Assembly (NCBI RefSeq): GCF_029916425.1
Contig: NZ_JAHAVQ010000002.1
Location: forward strand, 159,463 to 223,462
Length of the DNA stretch: 64,000 nt
Origin: Liquorilactobacillus sicerae
GTDB lineage: Bacteria > Bacillota > Bacilli > Lactobacillales > Lactobacillaceae
Direction of reading: 5' to 3'
The translations under genes and the position numbers were made by a program. Every line of letters starts with the position of its first letter. Within the stretch, counting starts at the first letter, position 1. This document shows positions 18,759 through 27,899 of this stretch, in pieces. Under the pieces are notes generated by a model. It did not search any database. It was not told where the DNA came from and saw nothing but the letters and a program-made list of their open reading frames with translations.

Positions 18759-20156
18759 TTAGTTTTGCAAATACTTAAATGCTTGTTGTCCAGCTTGACG
18801 ACCAAAAACGACCGTTTCAGCAATTGAATTACCACCAATCCGATTATTTCCATGCAGACCGCCAGCAACTTCACCACCGGCAAATAACCCTTTGATCGGC
18901 TGGCCCTGTTGATTGAGCACTTGAGTTTGATAATTGATTTTAACTCCTCCCATTGTATAGTGAACAGCTGGCGCAATGTGAATCGCAAAATACGGTGCCT
19001 GAGTAATTCCACGATCCATTCCAGTCGAACGGGAAAATTTGGGATCTGCTTGCTGAATAACAGCTTGATTCCAAGCCGCCAGCGTAGTAGTCAAATTGAC
19101 CGCCGGAACTTTAATTTTATCAGCTAAATCGTTCAAATCTTGACCATGGATCACCAAACCAATATAGTCATAAAAGTCAATTGCTTTAGCGTGCTGCCGG
19201 ATTCCACCATCAAATATCAGATAAGCAGCTTTTTCAGGCAACTGGTCAATTGCCGCTGTCACGTTTTTACGGGTATCTAACTCATTGACAAAACGCTGGC
19301 CTTGCTGGTCAACTAAAATTGCCCCTTCACCGCGAACAGCTTCACCAATCAAATAGGCATGATCAGTATCCTGCTGGACAGTTGGATGAACTTGAATCTG
19401 ATCTAAATCAACGAAAGCTGCTCCAACTTCCTTAGCTAATTTTAAGCCATCTCCAGTCGCTCCCGCTTGATTAGTTGTTTGATAGTCTGCCAGATCTGGG
19501 CGGACTTGCTTGATCAATTCCCGATTGGCTCCAAAACCGCCAGTTGCCAGAATAACTGTTCGAGCAGCCAGTTTTTGACTTGTTCCATCAGGCAGCTTAA
19601 GTTTCACCCCACAAATCTGAGTTGATTGATCTTGCAATAAGTGTTCCACTTGAACGCCTGTAAAAACTGGAACTTGCCGTTTTTCAATTTGCTTCAAGAG
19701 GTTAGTAACCAAAAATCCGCCAATTGGTGCTGTACTGCTTGGGCGATGAGTTCGTTTGATCTTCATACCACCAGTGATCGTCACGTCATCTAAAATAATT
19801 CCATGGTCAGCTAGCCAATCAATCGCTAAGGCTGCATGTGAAGTGAAATAATCCAGTAGCTGCGGATCATTTCTTTGACCTCCACCTAAAAAAGTATCTT
19901 GGTAAAATTCCTGATAGCTATCAATGATCCCATGTTCCAACTGGACATTGGTCTCAGCCGCATTCATCCCTGATGATGCTCGGTTGGTATTGCCACCTAA
20001 TTTTGCCATTTTTTCAAAAACTGCTACCTGTAAGCCAAGTTCACTGGCCTGCAATGCAGCTGTAAGTCCCATTCCTCCCGAACCAACGACGATCAAATCA
20101 TAACTAGCTTTTAACTCAGCCAAATCCATTGGTTGAAAAACATATTTTGTACCCAT
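18759..20156 (-). CDS. Soluble FAD-dependent fumarate reductase (flavocytochrome-c family)
   Basis: This 465-residue flavoprotein shows the FAD-binding motif LIVVGSGGMGLTAALQAS near its N-terminus. It also has the family active-site segments NRASSGMNAA, GEAVRGEGAILVD, MGGVKINY and LFAGGEVAGGLHGNNRIGG. It lacks the heme domain and the C-terminal FMN domain of larger relatives. It should reduce fumarate to succinate as an electron sink; the electron donor is unknown. The frame is open to 20207, but the ATG at 20156 has an AAAGGGGAA site and overlaps the fumC stop as TAATG. It is therefore translationally coupled to fumarase. Confidence 0.87.
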   Translation of the reverse strand: MGTKYVFQPMDLAELKASYDLIVVGSGGMGLTAALQASELGLQVAVFEKMAKLGGNTNRASSGMNAAETNVQLEHGIIDSYQEFYQDTFLGGGQRNDPQLLDYFTSHAALAIDWLADHGIILDDVTITGGMKIKRTHRPSSTAPIGGFLVTNLLKQIEKRQVPVFTGVQVEHLLQDQSTQICGVKLKLPDGTSQKLAARTVILATGGFGANRELIKQVRPDLADYQTTNQAGATGDGLKLAKEVGAAFVDLDQIQVHPTVQQDTDHAYLIGEAVRGEGAILVDQQGQRFVNELDTRKNVTAAIDQLPEKAAYLIFDGGIRQHAKAIDFYDYIGLVIHGQDLNDLADKIKVPAVNLTTTLAAWNQAVIQQADPKFSRSTGMDRGITQAPYFAIHIAPAVHYTMGGVKINYQTQVLNQQGQPIKGLFAGGEVAGGLHGNNRIGGNSIAETVVFGRQAGQQAFKYLQN

Positions 20157-21556
20157 TATAAATTCCCCTTTTCCTGAATATTGGTCATTTTTAACGGATC
20201 GACCCATCGATCAAATTGCTCAGCGGTAACTTTGCCCGACTTTAAGGCTGCCTGTCGCAAGGTTAACTGCTTTTGATCAGCCAACTGGGCAATTTGGGCG
20301 CTGTCATGGTAACCAATGTGCGGGGATAAGGCAGTAACCGTCATCAATGAATTATCAACCAATTCTTCCATCCGCTGAGCATTAACTGTCAAACCATGGA
20401 TCATTTTATCAGCAAAGCCTTTGATCGTTCCGGTTAATAATTCGGCTGACTCTAAAAAAGCATCAATTAAAACCGGTTTATAAACATTCATTTCAAAATT
20501 CCCCTGTGAAGCAGCCAAATCCACCACGACATCATTGCCGATTACACGAACTGCCGCCATTGTCAAGGCTTCGGCCTGCGTTGGATTGACCTTGCCAGGC
20601 ATGATCGATGAACCGGGTTCGTTTGCCGGAATATTTAATTCATCATAGCCAGCACGTGGGCCACTGGCTAAGAAACGCACATCATTCGCAATTTTCATTA
20701 AATCAGCTGCTAGCGTCTTGAAACTGCCATGAACGATATTTAAACCAGAATGAGCTGCTAAACCGTAAAATTTATTAGTCTCAGCCGTAAAGTTTAATTG
20801 ATAAATCTGACTTAATTTTTTAGCGACCCCGGCAGCAAAACCAGGCACTGCGTTCAAGCCAGTTCCAACTGCCGTCCCACCAATTGCTAATTCCAGTAAA
20901 GTTGGAGCCAACTGGTGCAAATAATTTAAATCATGTTCCAACATACTGACCCAACCGCTGACTTCTTGACCAAAAGTCAATGGCGTAGCATCTTGCAAAT
21001 GCGTGCGGCCAATTTTGACAACTTGCCAATACTTAGCTTGTTTGATTTTCAGTTCATCAATTAAATGTTTTAGTTCGGTCACTAACTTTTGGGTCGCTAA
21101 AACTGCCGTAATATTCATTGCCGTTGGAAAAACGTCATTCGAGCTTTGACCACAATTGACATCATCATTGGGTAAAATAACAATCTTTGGGTCAAGCAGG
21201 GCGGCTTGATGAGCAATAACTTCATTGACATTCATATTTGTCTGAGTTCCTGAACCAGTCTGATAAACATGTAAAGGAAAATCCTGCTGCAACTTTTCAG
21301 CAGGTAAATTTAATAGCTGATCAACCGCTTGAATGATCAATTTACCTTTAGCCTGTTCCAAATTCTTAAGTTGACAATTGACTTGAGCAGCTGCTTTTTT
21401 AATCTGCAGTAATACCTTGATCAAGGCTAACGGCATTGTTTTGCCGGTTGGAAAGTTTTGGCGACTTCGCTCAGTTTGTGGTCCCCATAATGCTTGAGTC
21501 GGAATTTGTACTTCACCTAATGTATCAGCTTCAATTCGAAATTCATTTGCTGTCAT
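20156..21556 (-). CDS. fumC: Class II fumarase
   Basis: This is an iron-free class II fumarate hydratase of about 466 residues interconverting malate and fumarate. The family signature GSSIMPGKVNPTQ is present, along with the N-terminal GPQTERSRQNFPTG, the GSGTQTNMNVNEV segment and the GRTHLQDATPL segment. TAGGAGGC precedes the ATG at 21556; an in-frame TTG at 21559 is less likely. It is the first gene of the fumC-frd pair, which gives the reductive branch malate to fumarate to succinate. In this window it competes with or complements the malolactic enzyme for malate. Confidence 0.94.
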   Translation of the reverse strand: MTANEFRIEADTLGEVQIPTQALWGPQTERSRQNFPTGKTMPLALIKVLLQIKKAAAQVNCQLKNLEQAKGKLIIQAVDQLLNLPAEKLQQDFPLHVYQTGSGTQTNMNVNEVIAHQAALLDPKIVILPNDDVNCGQSSNDVFPTAMNITAVLATQKLVTELKHLIDELKIKQAKYWQVVKIGRTHLQDATPLTFGQEVSGWVSMLEHDLNYLHQLAPTLLELAIGGTAVGTGLNAVPGFAAGVAKKLSQIYQLNFTAETNKFYGLAAHSGLNIVHGSFKTLAADLMKIANDVRFLASGPRAGYDELNIPANEPGSSIMPGKVNPTQAEALTMAAVRVIGNDVVVDLAASQGNFEMNVYKPVLIDAFLESAELLTGTIKGFADKMIHGLTVNAQRMEELVDNSLMTVTALSPHIGYHDSAQIAQLADQKQLTLRQAALKSGKVTAEQFDRWVDPLKMTNIQEKGNL

Positions 21557-21675
21557 CAAACTGCCTCCTAAAAGCTATTTAATCAAATTTAACCTTCTTT
21601 TTACCTGCAATCATACTATCGTTGTTCTCCTTTCGTCAATCAGCTTTTTGCTTAATTCAAATATTTAATTTTGGC

Positions 21676-21710
21676 ATAAAAAAATCCTGGCCTGTTTGCC
21701 AAGATTAAAG
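21676..21710 (-). terminator. Terminator of brnQ
   Basis: On the minus strand AATCTTGGC pairs with GCCAGGATT around a 6-base loop (one G-T pair), followed by seven T. It lies 45 bases past the brnQ stop. Confidence 0.8.
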
Positions 21711-21753
21711 TTTCTAAAAATTAAATTCAAACTGTTATAAAATCTAAATTATT

Positions 21754-23142
21754 CTATTTTGCCTGTGATTTTCCAACTGCACCAACTGCAACTCGTCCTT
21801 GAGCAAAGTGCCAAACCAAACCTAAAGCAAAGCCAACGATTGCTGGCAATAGCCAATCTAAATCAACATTAGCTAAGGGCAGGAATTTTTGTTGAAAACT
21901 AGCAATAGCTAAGCCAAAAGAACTTTGACTAACAACTGCTGGAAATGACACTACCATATCAAAGAAAGCTGGCACAACTGTTAAAACAACCGTCGTCAAG
22001 TAAACTCGCGAATCACGTTTGAACCAAGGTGAAGTGATCGAGAGCACAATCAATGCCATTGCCAACGGATATAAAAACATCAAGAGTGGAACCGACCAAG
22101 TAATAATTTGATCTAACCCCAAATTAGCAGTCAAGAATGACGCCAAGCAGCTAAATGCCAACCAAACATGATAACTGACTTTCGGGAAATGCTTATGAAA
22201 GTCTTGTGCAAAAGCTGCAACCAAACCGACTGCAGTTGTCAAACAAGTCAACGTCAATAAAGTTGCCAAGAAGGCTTGACCAACACGTCCTGCATAGTAG
22301 TTAACAATTTGTGTAAAAGCTACCCCACCATCTGCAGAAACTTTAAGTTTTCCAAGTGACATTGCTCCTACCAAAATTAGTAAAAGATAGATCAAACCGA
22401 TTGCTATCATTGTAAATAGACCAGCACGAGCAGTTGTCAATGCAACTGAACTCGGTTTTTTCTTTCCTAGTTGTCTAACAGCCGTGACAACTGTTACCCC
22501 AAAAGCTAGTCCAGCTAAAGCATCCATCGTGTTATATCCTTGCAAAAATCCATTGGTAAATGGATCACTTAAATATGCTTTAGTAACCGTTGCCGTCGTT
22601 GTACTTCCCATTGGATTAGAAAATGCGACTAGAAAAACGACAAATAATAAAAGCAAAAATAACGGATTTAAAACCTTGCCAACATTTCTAACAATATTAT
22701 TTTCTCTATATGATAAAGCAAAAGCCAAGCCAAAGAAAATTAACGAAAATACAAATAATCCAATCTGGTCAAACTGCTTCGGCAAAAATGGTTCAATCCC
22801 AACCGTAAACGAAACCGTTGCTGTCCGCGGAGTTCCAAATAATGGCCCAATTGTCGCATGAATCAAGACCATAAAAATCAATGCAAATACTGCCCCCAGA
22901 GGTTTACCTATATCATAAACCCCTTCCGAACGGGTTACTGAAATCGCTAAAACTGAAAACAATGGCAATAAAACAGCAGTGACCAAAAAGCCTAACGCAG
23001 CCAGTAACCAATGACTGCCTGCCAACTGTCCAAGATGCAATGGAAAAATTAAATTCCCTGCTCCAAAAAACAAACCAAATAACAATGAACTAACTACAAA
23101 GTAATCTTTCTTAGTTAGTTTTCTTTCTCTAAATTCCTTCAT
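21754..23142 (-). CDS. brnQ: Branched-chain amino acid carrier
   Basis: This 462-residue integral membrane protein with about 12 helices belongs to the LIVCS family. The N-terminal LFGLFFGAGNLIFPLHLGQ motif is diagnostic. It imports isoleucine, leucine and valine with sodium or protons. The ATG has a GGGGGAA site. Expression is evidently controlled by the T-box leader directly upstream, so it is switched on when the cognate tRNA is uncharged. The ilvE gene lies upstream but is separated by its own terminator. Confidence 0.92.
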   Translation of the reverse strand: MKEFRERKLTKKDYFVVSSLLFGLFFGAGNLIFPLHLGQLAGSHWLLAALGFLVTAVLLPLFSVLAISVTRSEGVYDIGKPLGAVFALIFMVLIHATIGPLFGTPRTATVSFTVGIEPFLPKQFDQIGLFVFSLIFFGLAFALSYRENNIVRNVGKVLNPLFLLLLFVVFLVAFSNPMGSTTTATVTKAYLSDPFTNGFLQGYNTMDALAGLAFGVTVVTAVRQLGKKKPSSVALTTARAGLFTMIAIGLIYLLLILVGAMSLGKLKVSADGGVAFTQIVNYYAGRVGQAFLATLLTLTCLTTAVGLVAAFAQDFHKHFPKVSYHVWLAFSCLASFLTANLGLDQIITWSVPLLMFLYPLAMALIVLSITSPWFKRDSRVYLTTVVLTVVPAFFDMVVSFPAVVSQSSFGLAIASFQQKFLPLANVDLDWLLPAIVGFALGLVWHFAQGRVAVGAVGKSQAK

Positions 23143-23227
23143 CAGTAATTCCCCCGATTTTCAATCAATCTTTAGATTAAATACAACATTTTTTTATATT
23201 ACCCGGGAAAATATAAAAAAAATATAA

Positions 23228-23512
23228 AAAAAGCGCCCTTGTTGAGTTTCCACTCAAGCAAGGGTGCTTTACTGCACTGTACCACCTTGGTTTGCAATTA
23301 CATCGCTATAATTGCCTTTCACGTACAAAAAAACATTTTAGACGCTAACGCTGTAATGGGCGTACCCAGCGTGCCTACCAAGAAATTCAACACAGCGCTC
23401 AAAAGTGATTTTCACTCTTAACTTAGACTACCTTCTTTCACCGAACAAGGCTCGCTACCGAATGGTAAAAGCTACTCTTCTTTCTCATCGCGTTCTCTTA
23501 TATTTAATCTTA
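23228..23512 (-). promoter_or_regulatory. T-box riboswitch leader of brnQ, probably isoleucine-specific
   Basis: The minus-strand leader has a Stem I region with a GATGAG..AGTA pattern near 23490-23470. The likely specifier ATC (Ile, 23409-23407) follows GTGAA. The conserved T-box core AGGTGGTACAGTGC is at 23287-23274. A terminator hairpin (GCACCCTTG.. with ..CAAGGGCGC, then seven T) lies at about 23271-23228. The core and terminator are unambiguous; the specifier assignment is by eye. Uncharged tRNA would favour the antiterminator and allow brnQ transcription. Confidence 0.88.
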
Positions 23513-23518
23513 TTATCA

Positions 23519-23547
23519 ATTTTACTTTGCTAGCTTTTGAATGTCAA
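23519..23547 (-). promoter_or_regulatory. Promoter of the brnQ T-box transcript
   Basis: TTGACA (23547-23542), a 17-base spacer and TAAAAT (23524-23519) give a near-consensus promoter. It starts transcription just ahead of Stem I of the T-box leader. Confidence 0.75.
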
Positions 23548-23601
23548 TAAAAAATGGTAAAAAAATTATGAATCTTAATTAGAGACTACAATTTAACCAA
23601 T

Positions 23602-23632
23602 AAAAAAAGCCAAAACAAATAAATGTTTTGAC
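23602..23632 (-). terminator. Terminator of ilvE
   Basis: CAAAACA (23611-23617) and TGTTTTG (23624-23630) form a stem followed on the minus strand by GC and seven T, 20 bases past the ilvE stop. Confidence 0.75.
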
Positions 23633-23652
23633 TTCTAAATGTTTAAATTATT

Positions 23653-24684
23653 CTAGTTAAGATCAACCTTTTGTACCCAATTATCAAAGTCTTCACGTTC
23701 ACTGTACTGAATACCAAGCAATTCTTCGTAAAGTTTCTTAGTATATGGTCCAGCTTCAGTTTCGCTAAATGGAACAAATTTCTTATCTTTATAAGTTAAT
23801 GAACCAACTGGGGAAATTACGGCAGCTGTTCCCATCGCACCAGCTTCAGCAAATTGATCAAAGTCTGCCATCTTAATTTGGGTTTCAACCGGATTCAAGC
23901 CTTGCCGTTCAGCAATTCTCAAAATTGATTTCTTAGTAACTGATGGCAAAATTGAATCCGACTTTGGAGTGACAAATTGACCATCTTTAGTAATTCCATA
24001 GAAGTTAGCTCCACCAAATTCATCAATATATTTATGTTCACGTGGATCAAGGTATAAGCAATCAGCAAAGCCAGCATCTTTAGCTTTCATAGCTGGATAA
24101 AGACTACCTGCATAGTTTCCAGCGGTCTTTGCCTGACCAGTACCTGCATATGCAGCTCGATCATAATCACTGACCATATATGGCATTGGTGTCAAGCCTT
24201 TGATATAAGCACCAACTGGAGTAGCAAAAATGCGGAAAACATAAGTCTTTGATGGTTTAACACCAACCATTGGCTCAGTTCCGACCATAAATGGCCGAAG
24301 ATAAAGTGAAGCACCAGTTTCATATGGAGGCACAAAATCTTGGTTTGCTTTAACAACTGCTTTGACTGCCTCAACAAATTTATCTTTTGGAAATGGTACC
24401 ATTGAAAGACGTTTAGCAGAATTCTCCATTCTTTGAGCATTCATATCTGGACGAAAAATGTTAACACTACCATCTTTACAACGATATGCTTTTAAGCCTT
24501 CAAATACTTCTTGTCCATAATGAAGATCCTCAGCAGCCTCGGAAAATGTCATACTTGATTCTTCAATTAGACCATCTTCATGCCATTCACCATCTTGATA
24601 AACAGCTTGATAACGATACGGAAGATCCCAATATTGAAAACCCAGATGATTCCAATCCATGTTTGCTGCAACTGCCTTTGCCAT
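23653..24684 (-). CDS. ilvE: Branched-chain amino acid aminotransferase
   Basis: This 343-residue class IV PLP aminotransferase is of the normal length for bacterial/eukaryotic-type BCATs. The PLP lysine is Lys186 in GQAKTAGNYAGSLY. Other family segments are LHYGQEVFEGLKAYR, LYLRPFMVGTEP and FGGANFYGI. It transfers the amino group between Ile/Leu/Val and 2-oxoglutarate, feeding catabolism to flavour acids or the last step of synthesis. The ATG is preceded by AGGGGGAA. It is a single gene upstream of the brnQ T-box unit; no ilv or leu synthesis genes are nearby. Confidence 0.93.
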   Translation of the reverse strand: MAKAVAANMDWNHLGFQYWDLPYRYQAVYQDGEWHEDGLIEESSMTFSEAAEDLHYGQEVFEGLKAYRCKDGSVNIFRPDMNAQRMENSAKRLSMVPFPKDKFVEAVKAVVKANQDFVPPYETGASLYLRPFMVGTEPMVGVKPSKTYVFRIFATPVGAYIKGLTPMPYMVSDYDRAAYAGTGQAKTAGNYAGSLYPAMKAKDAGFADCLYLDPREHKYIDEFGGANFYGITKDGQFVTPKSDSILPSVTKKSILRIAERQGLNPVETQIKMADFDQFAEAGAMGTAAVISPVGSLTYKDKKFVPFSETEAGPYTKKLYEELLGIQYSEREDFDNWVQKVDLN

Positions 24685-24879
24685 AAAAATTCCCCCTATA
24701 GTAATTTAATAAATAAAGAATTGTAAATTGCCTTATCTCAAAAATCACCGCGCTAATTTGCTCATTTATTAACTTACTTAACTCGTTTACCCCGTAAGAT
24801 ATCCTCATTAAATTACTTGAACAAATCATTATCAGCAATAACTTTCTCTGAAATCTCAGCAATTTATTATTTATTTAAG

Positions 24880-25297
24880 CATAGTATAATTATCTAACTC
24901 TTTTTTGTCAAATAGGATTTTGCATGATGAGCTATTTATCAAGTTATCCTCGATAGCCGCAAACACCAGGTTGATTATGCATAAGACCAATAATTTGCTA
25001 GCGTATAATTTATTAACGGCAACGGCGCAAGTGATGTTATCCTTTAGTGCTCCAGATATATGCTCAACATTAATTAAATAGTTACTGAAGATAACAATCA
25101 TTGCTGGTAAAACTAAACTAAAACTATCCCAAATCACGATATTTATAAAATCACTGTAATTATAAATTGAGTATTCATTACTACTATTTATAGTTGAAAG
25201 ATTGAAAGAAGATCGGTAAAGATGAGGGAGATAAAAAAACGAGTAAGACATCAGATCTTTTCAATTTGCGAAATTCATTGACAATTAATGTCCCCAT
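24880..25297 (-). pseudogene. Remnant of a lantibiotic-immunity-type ABC-2 permease (second permease)
   Basis: From ATG 25297 (AAGGAATAA upstream) a frame reads MGTLIVNEFRKLKRSDVLL..., then stops after FQSFNYK near 25215. A second frame picks up with membrane segments such as SFSLVLPAMIVIFSNYLINVE followed by VNKLYASKLLVL. This is the typical N-terminal half of LanE/LanG or Bce-associated ABC-2 permeases. A frameshift separates the two parts and the C-terminal half is missing. The gene is inactive. Confidence 0.6.
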
Positions 25298-25299
25298 GT

Positions 25300-25545
25300 T
25301 TATTCCTTCTCACTTTCAAATAGTTTGACCGCTACATAGTTATGATAAGAAGCCGGCAATACACAAGATTCCAATACAAGAGGGCATAGAAAGGAAGAGC
25401 CTGATAATGCTAGCGGACATCGTACCAGCTGAAATATGGGGTAATGACCACTTGAAGACAACAGCAAGCGGCAAAGGGAAGCGATTATATTGTAATGAAA
25501 TGACAAAACTTAAAATTGTATATAACAAACTCACCACAAACGACA
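25300..25545 (-). pseudogene. C-terminal remnant of a first ABC-2 permease
   Basis: Two overlapping minus-strand frames (25340-25545, and one ending TAA at 25300) together read as membrane segments plus a C-terminus YVAVKLFESEKE. They precede the next permease start by a few bases, as in LanE-LanG pairs. There is a frame change near 25345. The N-terminal part and the ATPase gene that normally precedes it are absent. The upstream edge joins the kinase remnant directly. Confidence 0.5.
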
Positions 25546-26018
25546 TTGAAAACAATCCGCTGTAAGCAAAAGGCCAACCATTTGCGATCCGTCAGCAGCT
25601 GTTGGTTAACCGGCAATTTCATTTCATGACTCCATAAATTAAAATAGGTTTTGCGTTGCTGATCAGTCAGCCGTAATTGCTGCAATTTAGTCTGAAAACG
25701 TTCTTGATGGTCTGCTAATACTTGATAATATGTCTGGCTCAGTGTCTCAGGTGGCAAGTGATTAGGCAATTGATTCTGCTGATTAGCTGCCAGTAACTGC
25801 TGCTGTGCCGAAATTTTACGCCAGAGTCGCCAAAGTATCCAAAGAAAAAATGGTGCGTAAAAAAAGCGCAGTAAATCAAGTGCTAAGCGATTCTGATCAT
25901 CCTTTAGCCAAACTAAAAGCTGTACTAAACCAATCAATAATAAATAAGCCAAGATTAGTGGCAATTGATCCAGCAAAGATTTTAGTTTACGCAATCTAAT
26001 TCGTTTCATTTTTTTCAA
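25540..26018 (-). pseudogene. Internally deleted Bce-type sensor histidine kinase
   Basis: The N-terminal 130 residues look intact: two membrane helices with a very short external loop, then a coiled linker. They lead to the phospho-acceptor box NLWSHEMKLPV typical of BceS-like kinases. The next residues, LLTDRKWLAFCLQRIVFN, belong to the ATPase N-box. The intervening 60-70 residues are therefore missing, as is everything after IVFN, where permease sequence begins. The start overlaps the regulator stop. Two deletions make the kinase non-functional. Confidence 0.65.
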
Positions 26019-26687
26019 TTAGCCGATAACCTCGTTTCCGCTCAGTAACGATTCGCTGTTGTAAGTTAGTCAGCGTTAACTTTTTCCGTAATCGACTGAG
26101 ATTGACGTTTAACACATTTTCATCAACAAAGGCTCCCCCCTGCCATAACTCATTCATGATTTGTGTTTTAGTAATGATTTTGCCATGATTTAAAAACAAT
26201 AATTTTAAAATCACACTCTCAGTTGGAGTTAACTTGATTTGAGTTCACGAAGTCATCAAAACATTAGTTAACAAATTCAGCTGACAATTTTCAAACTGCA
26301 AATTGCTGGTAGCCACCGAATTAAGTTGTGTTCGTCGCAAGACTGCTTGAATCTTTGAAAGTAAGACATTTACTGAAAAAGGTTTTGTCAAATAATCATC
26401 CGCTCCAAGAGCAATCGCCCGAATAGCATTTGGGTCCATTTCAGCAGCTGATAAGAAAATTAACGGGACTTGAGAAAATTCACGCAACTTAGCTGTCCAA
26501 TAAAACCCGTCATATAAAGGTAAAGTAATATCCATAGTTACTAAATCAGGCTGTTGGGCAGTAATTTCTTTGACAACTATCTCCCAGTTATCAACCGTTG
26601 CGACTTGATAATTCCACTTGTTCAAACCCCTAATCAAGGCTTGAACAAGTGCTTGGTCGTCTCTTCAACAATGAAGATTTTCTTCAA
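25996..26687 (-). pseudogene. Broken OmpR-family response regulator (BceR-like)
   Basis: Read in three pieces, the gene encodes a complete BceR-like regulator. The receiver domain has TMDITLPLYDG (phospho-aspartate) and GADDYLTKPFS. The winged-helix output domain contains NVNLSRLRKKL and TERKRGYRLI. Two lesions break it. A GA dinucleotide expansion near 26659-26664 shifts the frame after KKIFIVE. A TGA at 26247-26245 interrupts it between receiver and output domains. The probable start is TTG 26687. It belongs with the kinase and permease remnants downstream. Confidence 0.75.
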
Positions 26688-26727
26688 AGTCCTTCACCTC
26701 TCATTTGCTGTTCGATTACAGCTTAAC

Positions 26728-27792
26728 TTAGCTAGCGAACTGCACAATAAACAATCCAACATTCAATAGAATCAGTAACCCTAACGCAATCAAGTGAAAA
26801 ACTTTATGATTCATCAAAATTGCAATATATTCGCGCAAAAAAGCATTGGGAATAAAAAACTTGCTAGTTCTGGCGCCAATTCCGTCAATCTTCAAGCCAA
26901 CATAACGGGCATAACCGGCCGCACGAAAAGTATGATAGTCGCTAGTTGAAAAAATGCCGGCCGCCAACGGAATCTTCCTTGCTTCAAGGATTTTTTTAGA
27001 AAACAGCATATTTTCATAAGTGTTACGCGACTTGGTCTCCGCAACCAAGGTATATGCTGTCATCCCATTTTCTAGCGCATATACTTTCATTGCTTGACCT
27101 TCAGGCAGTTTTTCATCTGCTCCTTGACCACCAGAAAAAATAATCACTGGGCGGGAACCAGTTTTTTCAAATTGCTGATCACCAAATTCCTTTGCTTTCA
27201 TAATTCGCGAAGCTAACAGTGGTGAAACACGTTCGCCATTAATTAAGCCTGAGCCTAAAACAATAATATATTGCTGATTCCATTTTGGATGAAACAGCCG
27301 AGTAATTAAAAATGAGGTGATAAAGTTAACCAACCAAAAAGAAAAATAGCCGACAAACACTGCCATCAAACCCATAATTGCCCATGAGATCCGCGAAGGA
27401 AAAATTGCCCGCAAAGTACGTGAAAAAACTGGACTCAAAAGAATTGCTAAGCCTAAGATCAATGTCAGCATATTGCTTAAGGTATGGCTTTCCTTGCGCC
27501 AAACAATAATTGCATTCCACAATAATAAGATTCCTAATGATAAATACAAAACTACAATCGGAATCGCAATAACTACCAAAGCAACTAACATCGCATGTTC
27601 TAACCACGGAACCTGGCTATAAGTAATCGTCAAAGCAAGTGCTGTCCCCAATAAAAATAAACTTAAATTTCCCAAAATTCCATTGAGTAAACGGAATTTA
27701 TTACGCTTTAGACTGAAAACCAAGCCGCCGAAAACCAATAAAAAAATCAACCAGGCTAACATAACAAAACTTATTCCTGCATTAAATTGCAT
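26728..27792 (-). CDS. YdcF/SanA-family (DUF218) membrane protein
   Basis: This 354-residue protein has five or so N-terminal membrane helices and a cytoplasmic or surface DUF218 domain. The domain starts at YIIVLGSGLINGERVSP and continues with IFSGGQGADEKLPEG and SRNTYENM. A final membrane helix closes the protein. Relatives (SanA, ElyC, YdcF) affect envelope integrity, but the catalytic activity is undefined. It is the only intact gene between the broken sensor module and the dlt region. Confidence 0.75.
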   Translation of the reverse strand: MQFNAGISFVMLAWLIFLLVFGGLVFSLKRNKFRLLNGILGNLSLFLLGTALALTITYSQVPWLEHAMLVALVVIAIPIVVLYLSLGILLLWNAIIVWRKESHTLSNMLTLILGLAILLSPVFSRTLRAIFPSRISWAIMGLMAVFVGYFSFWLVNFITSFLITRLFHPKWNQQYIIVLGSGLINGERVSPLLASRIMKAKEFGDQQFEKTGSRPVIIFSGGQGADEKLPEGQAMKVYALENGMTAYTLVAETKSRNTYENMLFSKKILEARKIPLAAGIFSTSDYHTFRAAGYARYVGLKIDGIGARTSKFFIPNAFLREYIAILMNHKVFHLIALGLLILLNVGLFIVQFAS

Positions 27793-27864
27793 TCTGTAAA
27801 CCCCTTTATATAATTACTATCGTTATTTTACCATTATCCATTTGTTAGGCAGTAACTTTTTTAT

Positions 27865-27893
27865 TTGACCAACGTAATAATTAATGAGATACT
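27865..27893 (+). promoter_or_regulatory. Strong promoter of the short RNA at 27900-28005
   Basis: TTGACC (27865-27870), a 17-base spacer and GATACT (27888-27893) with a TGA extension just before the -10 box form an extended-10 promoter pointing at the structured RNA. Confidence 0.6.
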
Positions 27894-27899
27894 ACCACT

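Noticed and set aside
22484..22861. 125-codon plus-strand frame inside brnQ
   Set aside because: Antisense shadow of the carrier gene, with no start signal.
24486..24686. Plus-strand frame inside ilvE
   Set aside because: Antisense shadow of the aminotransferase.
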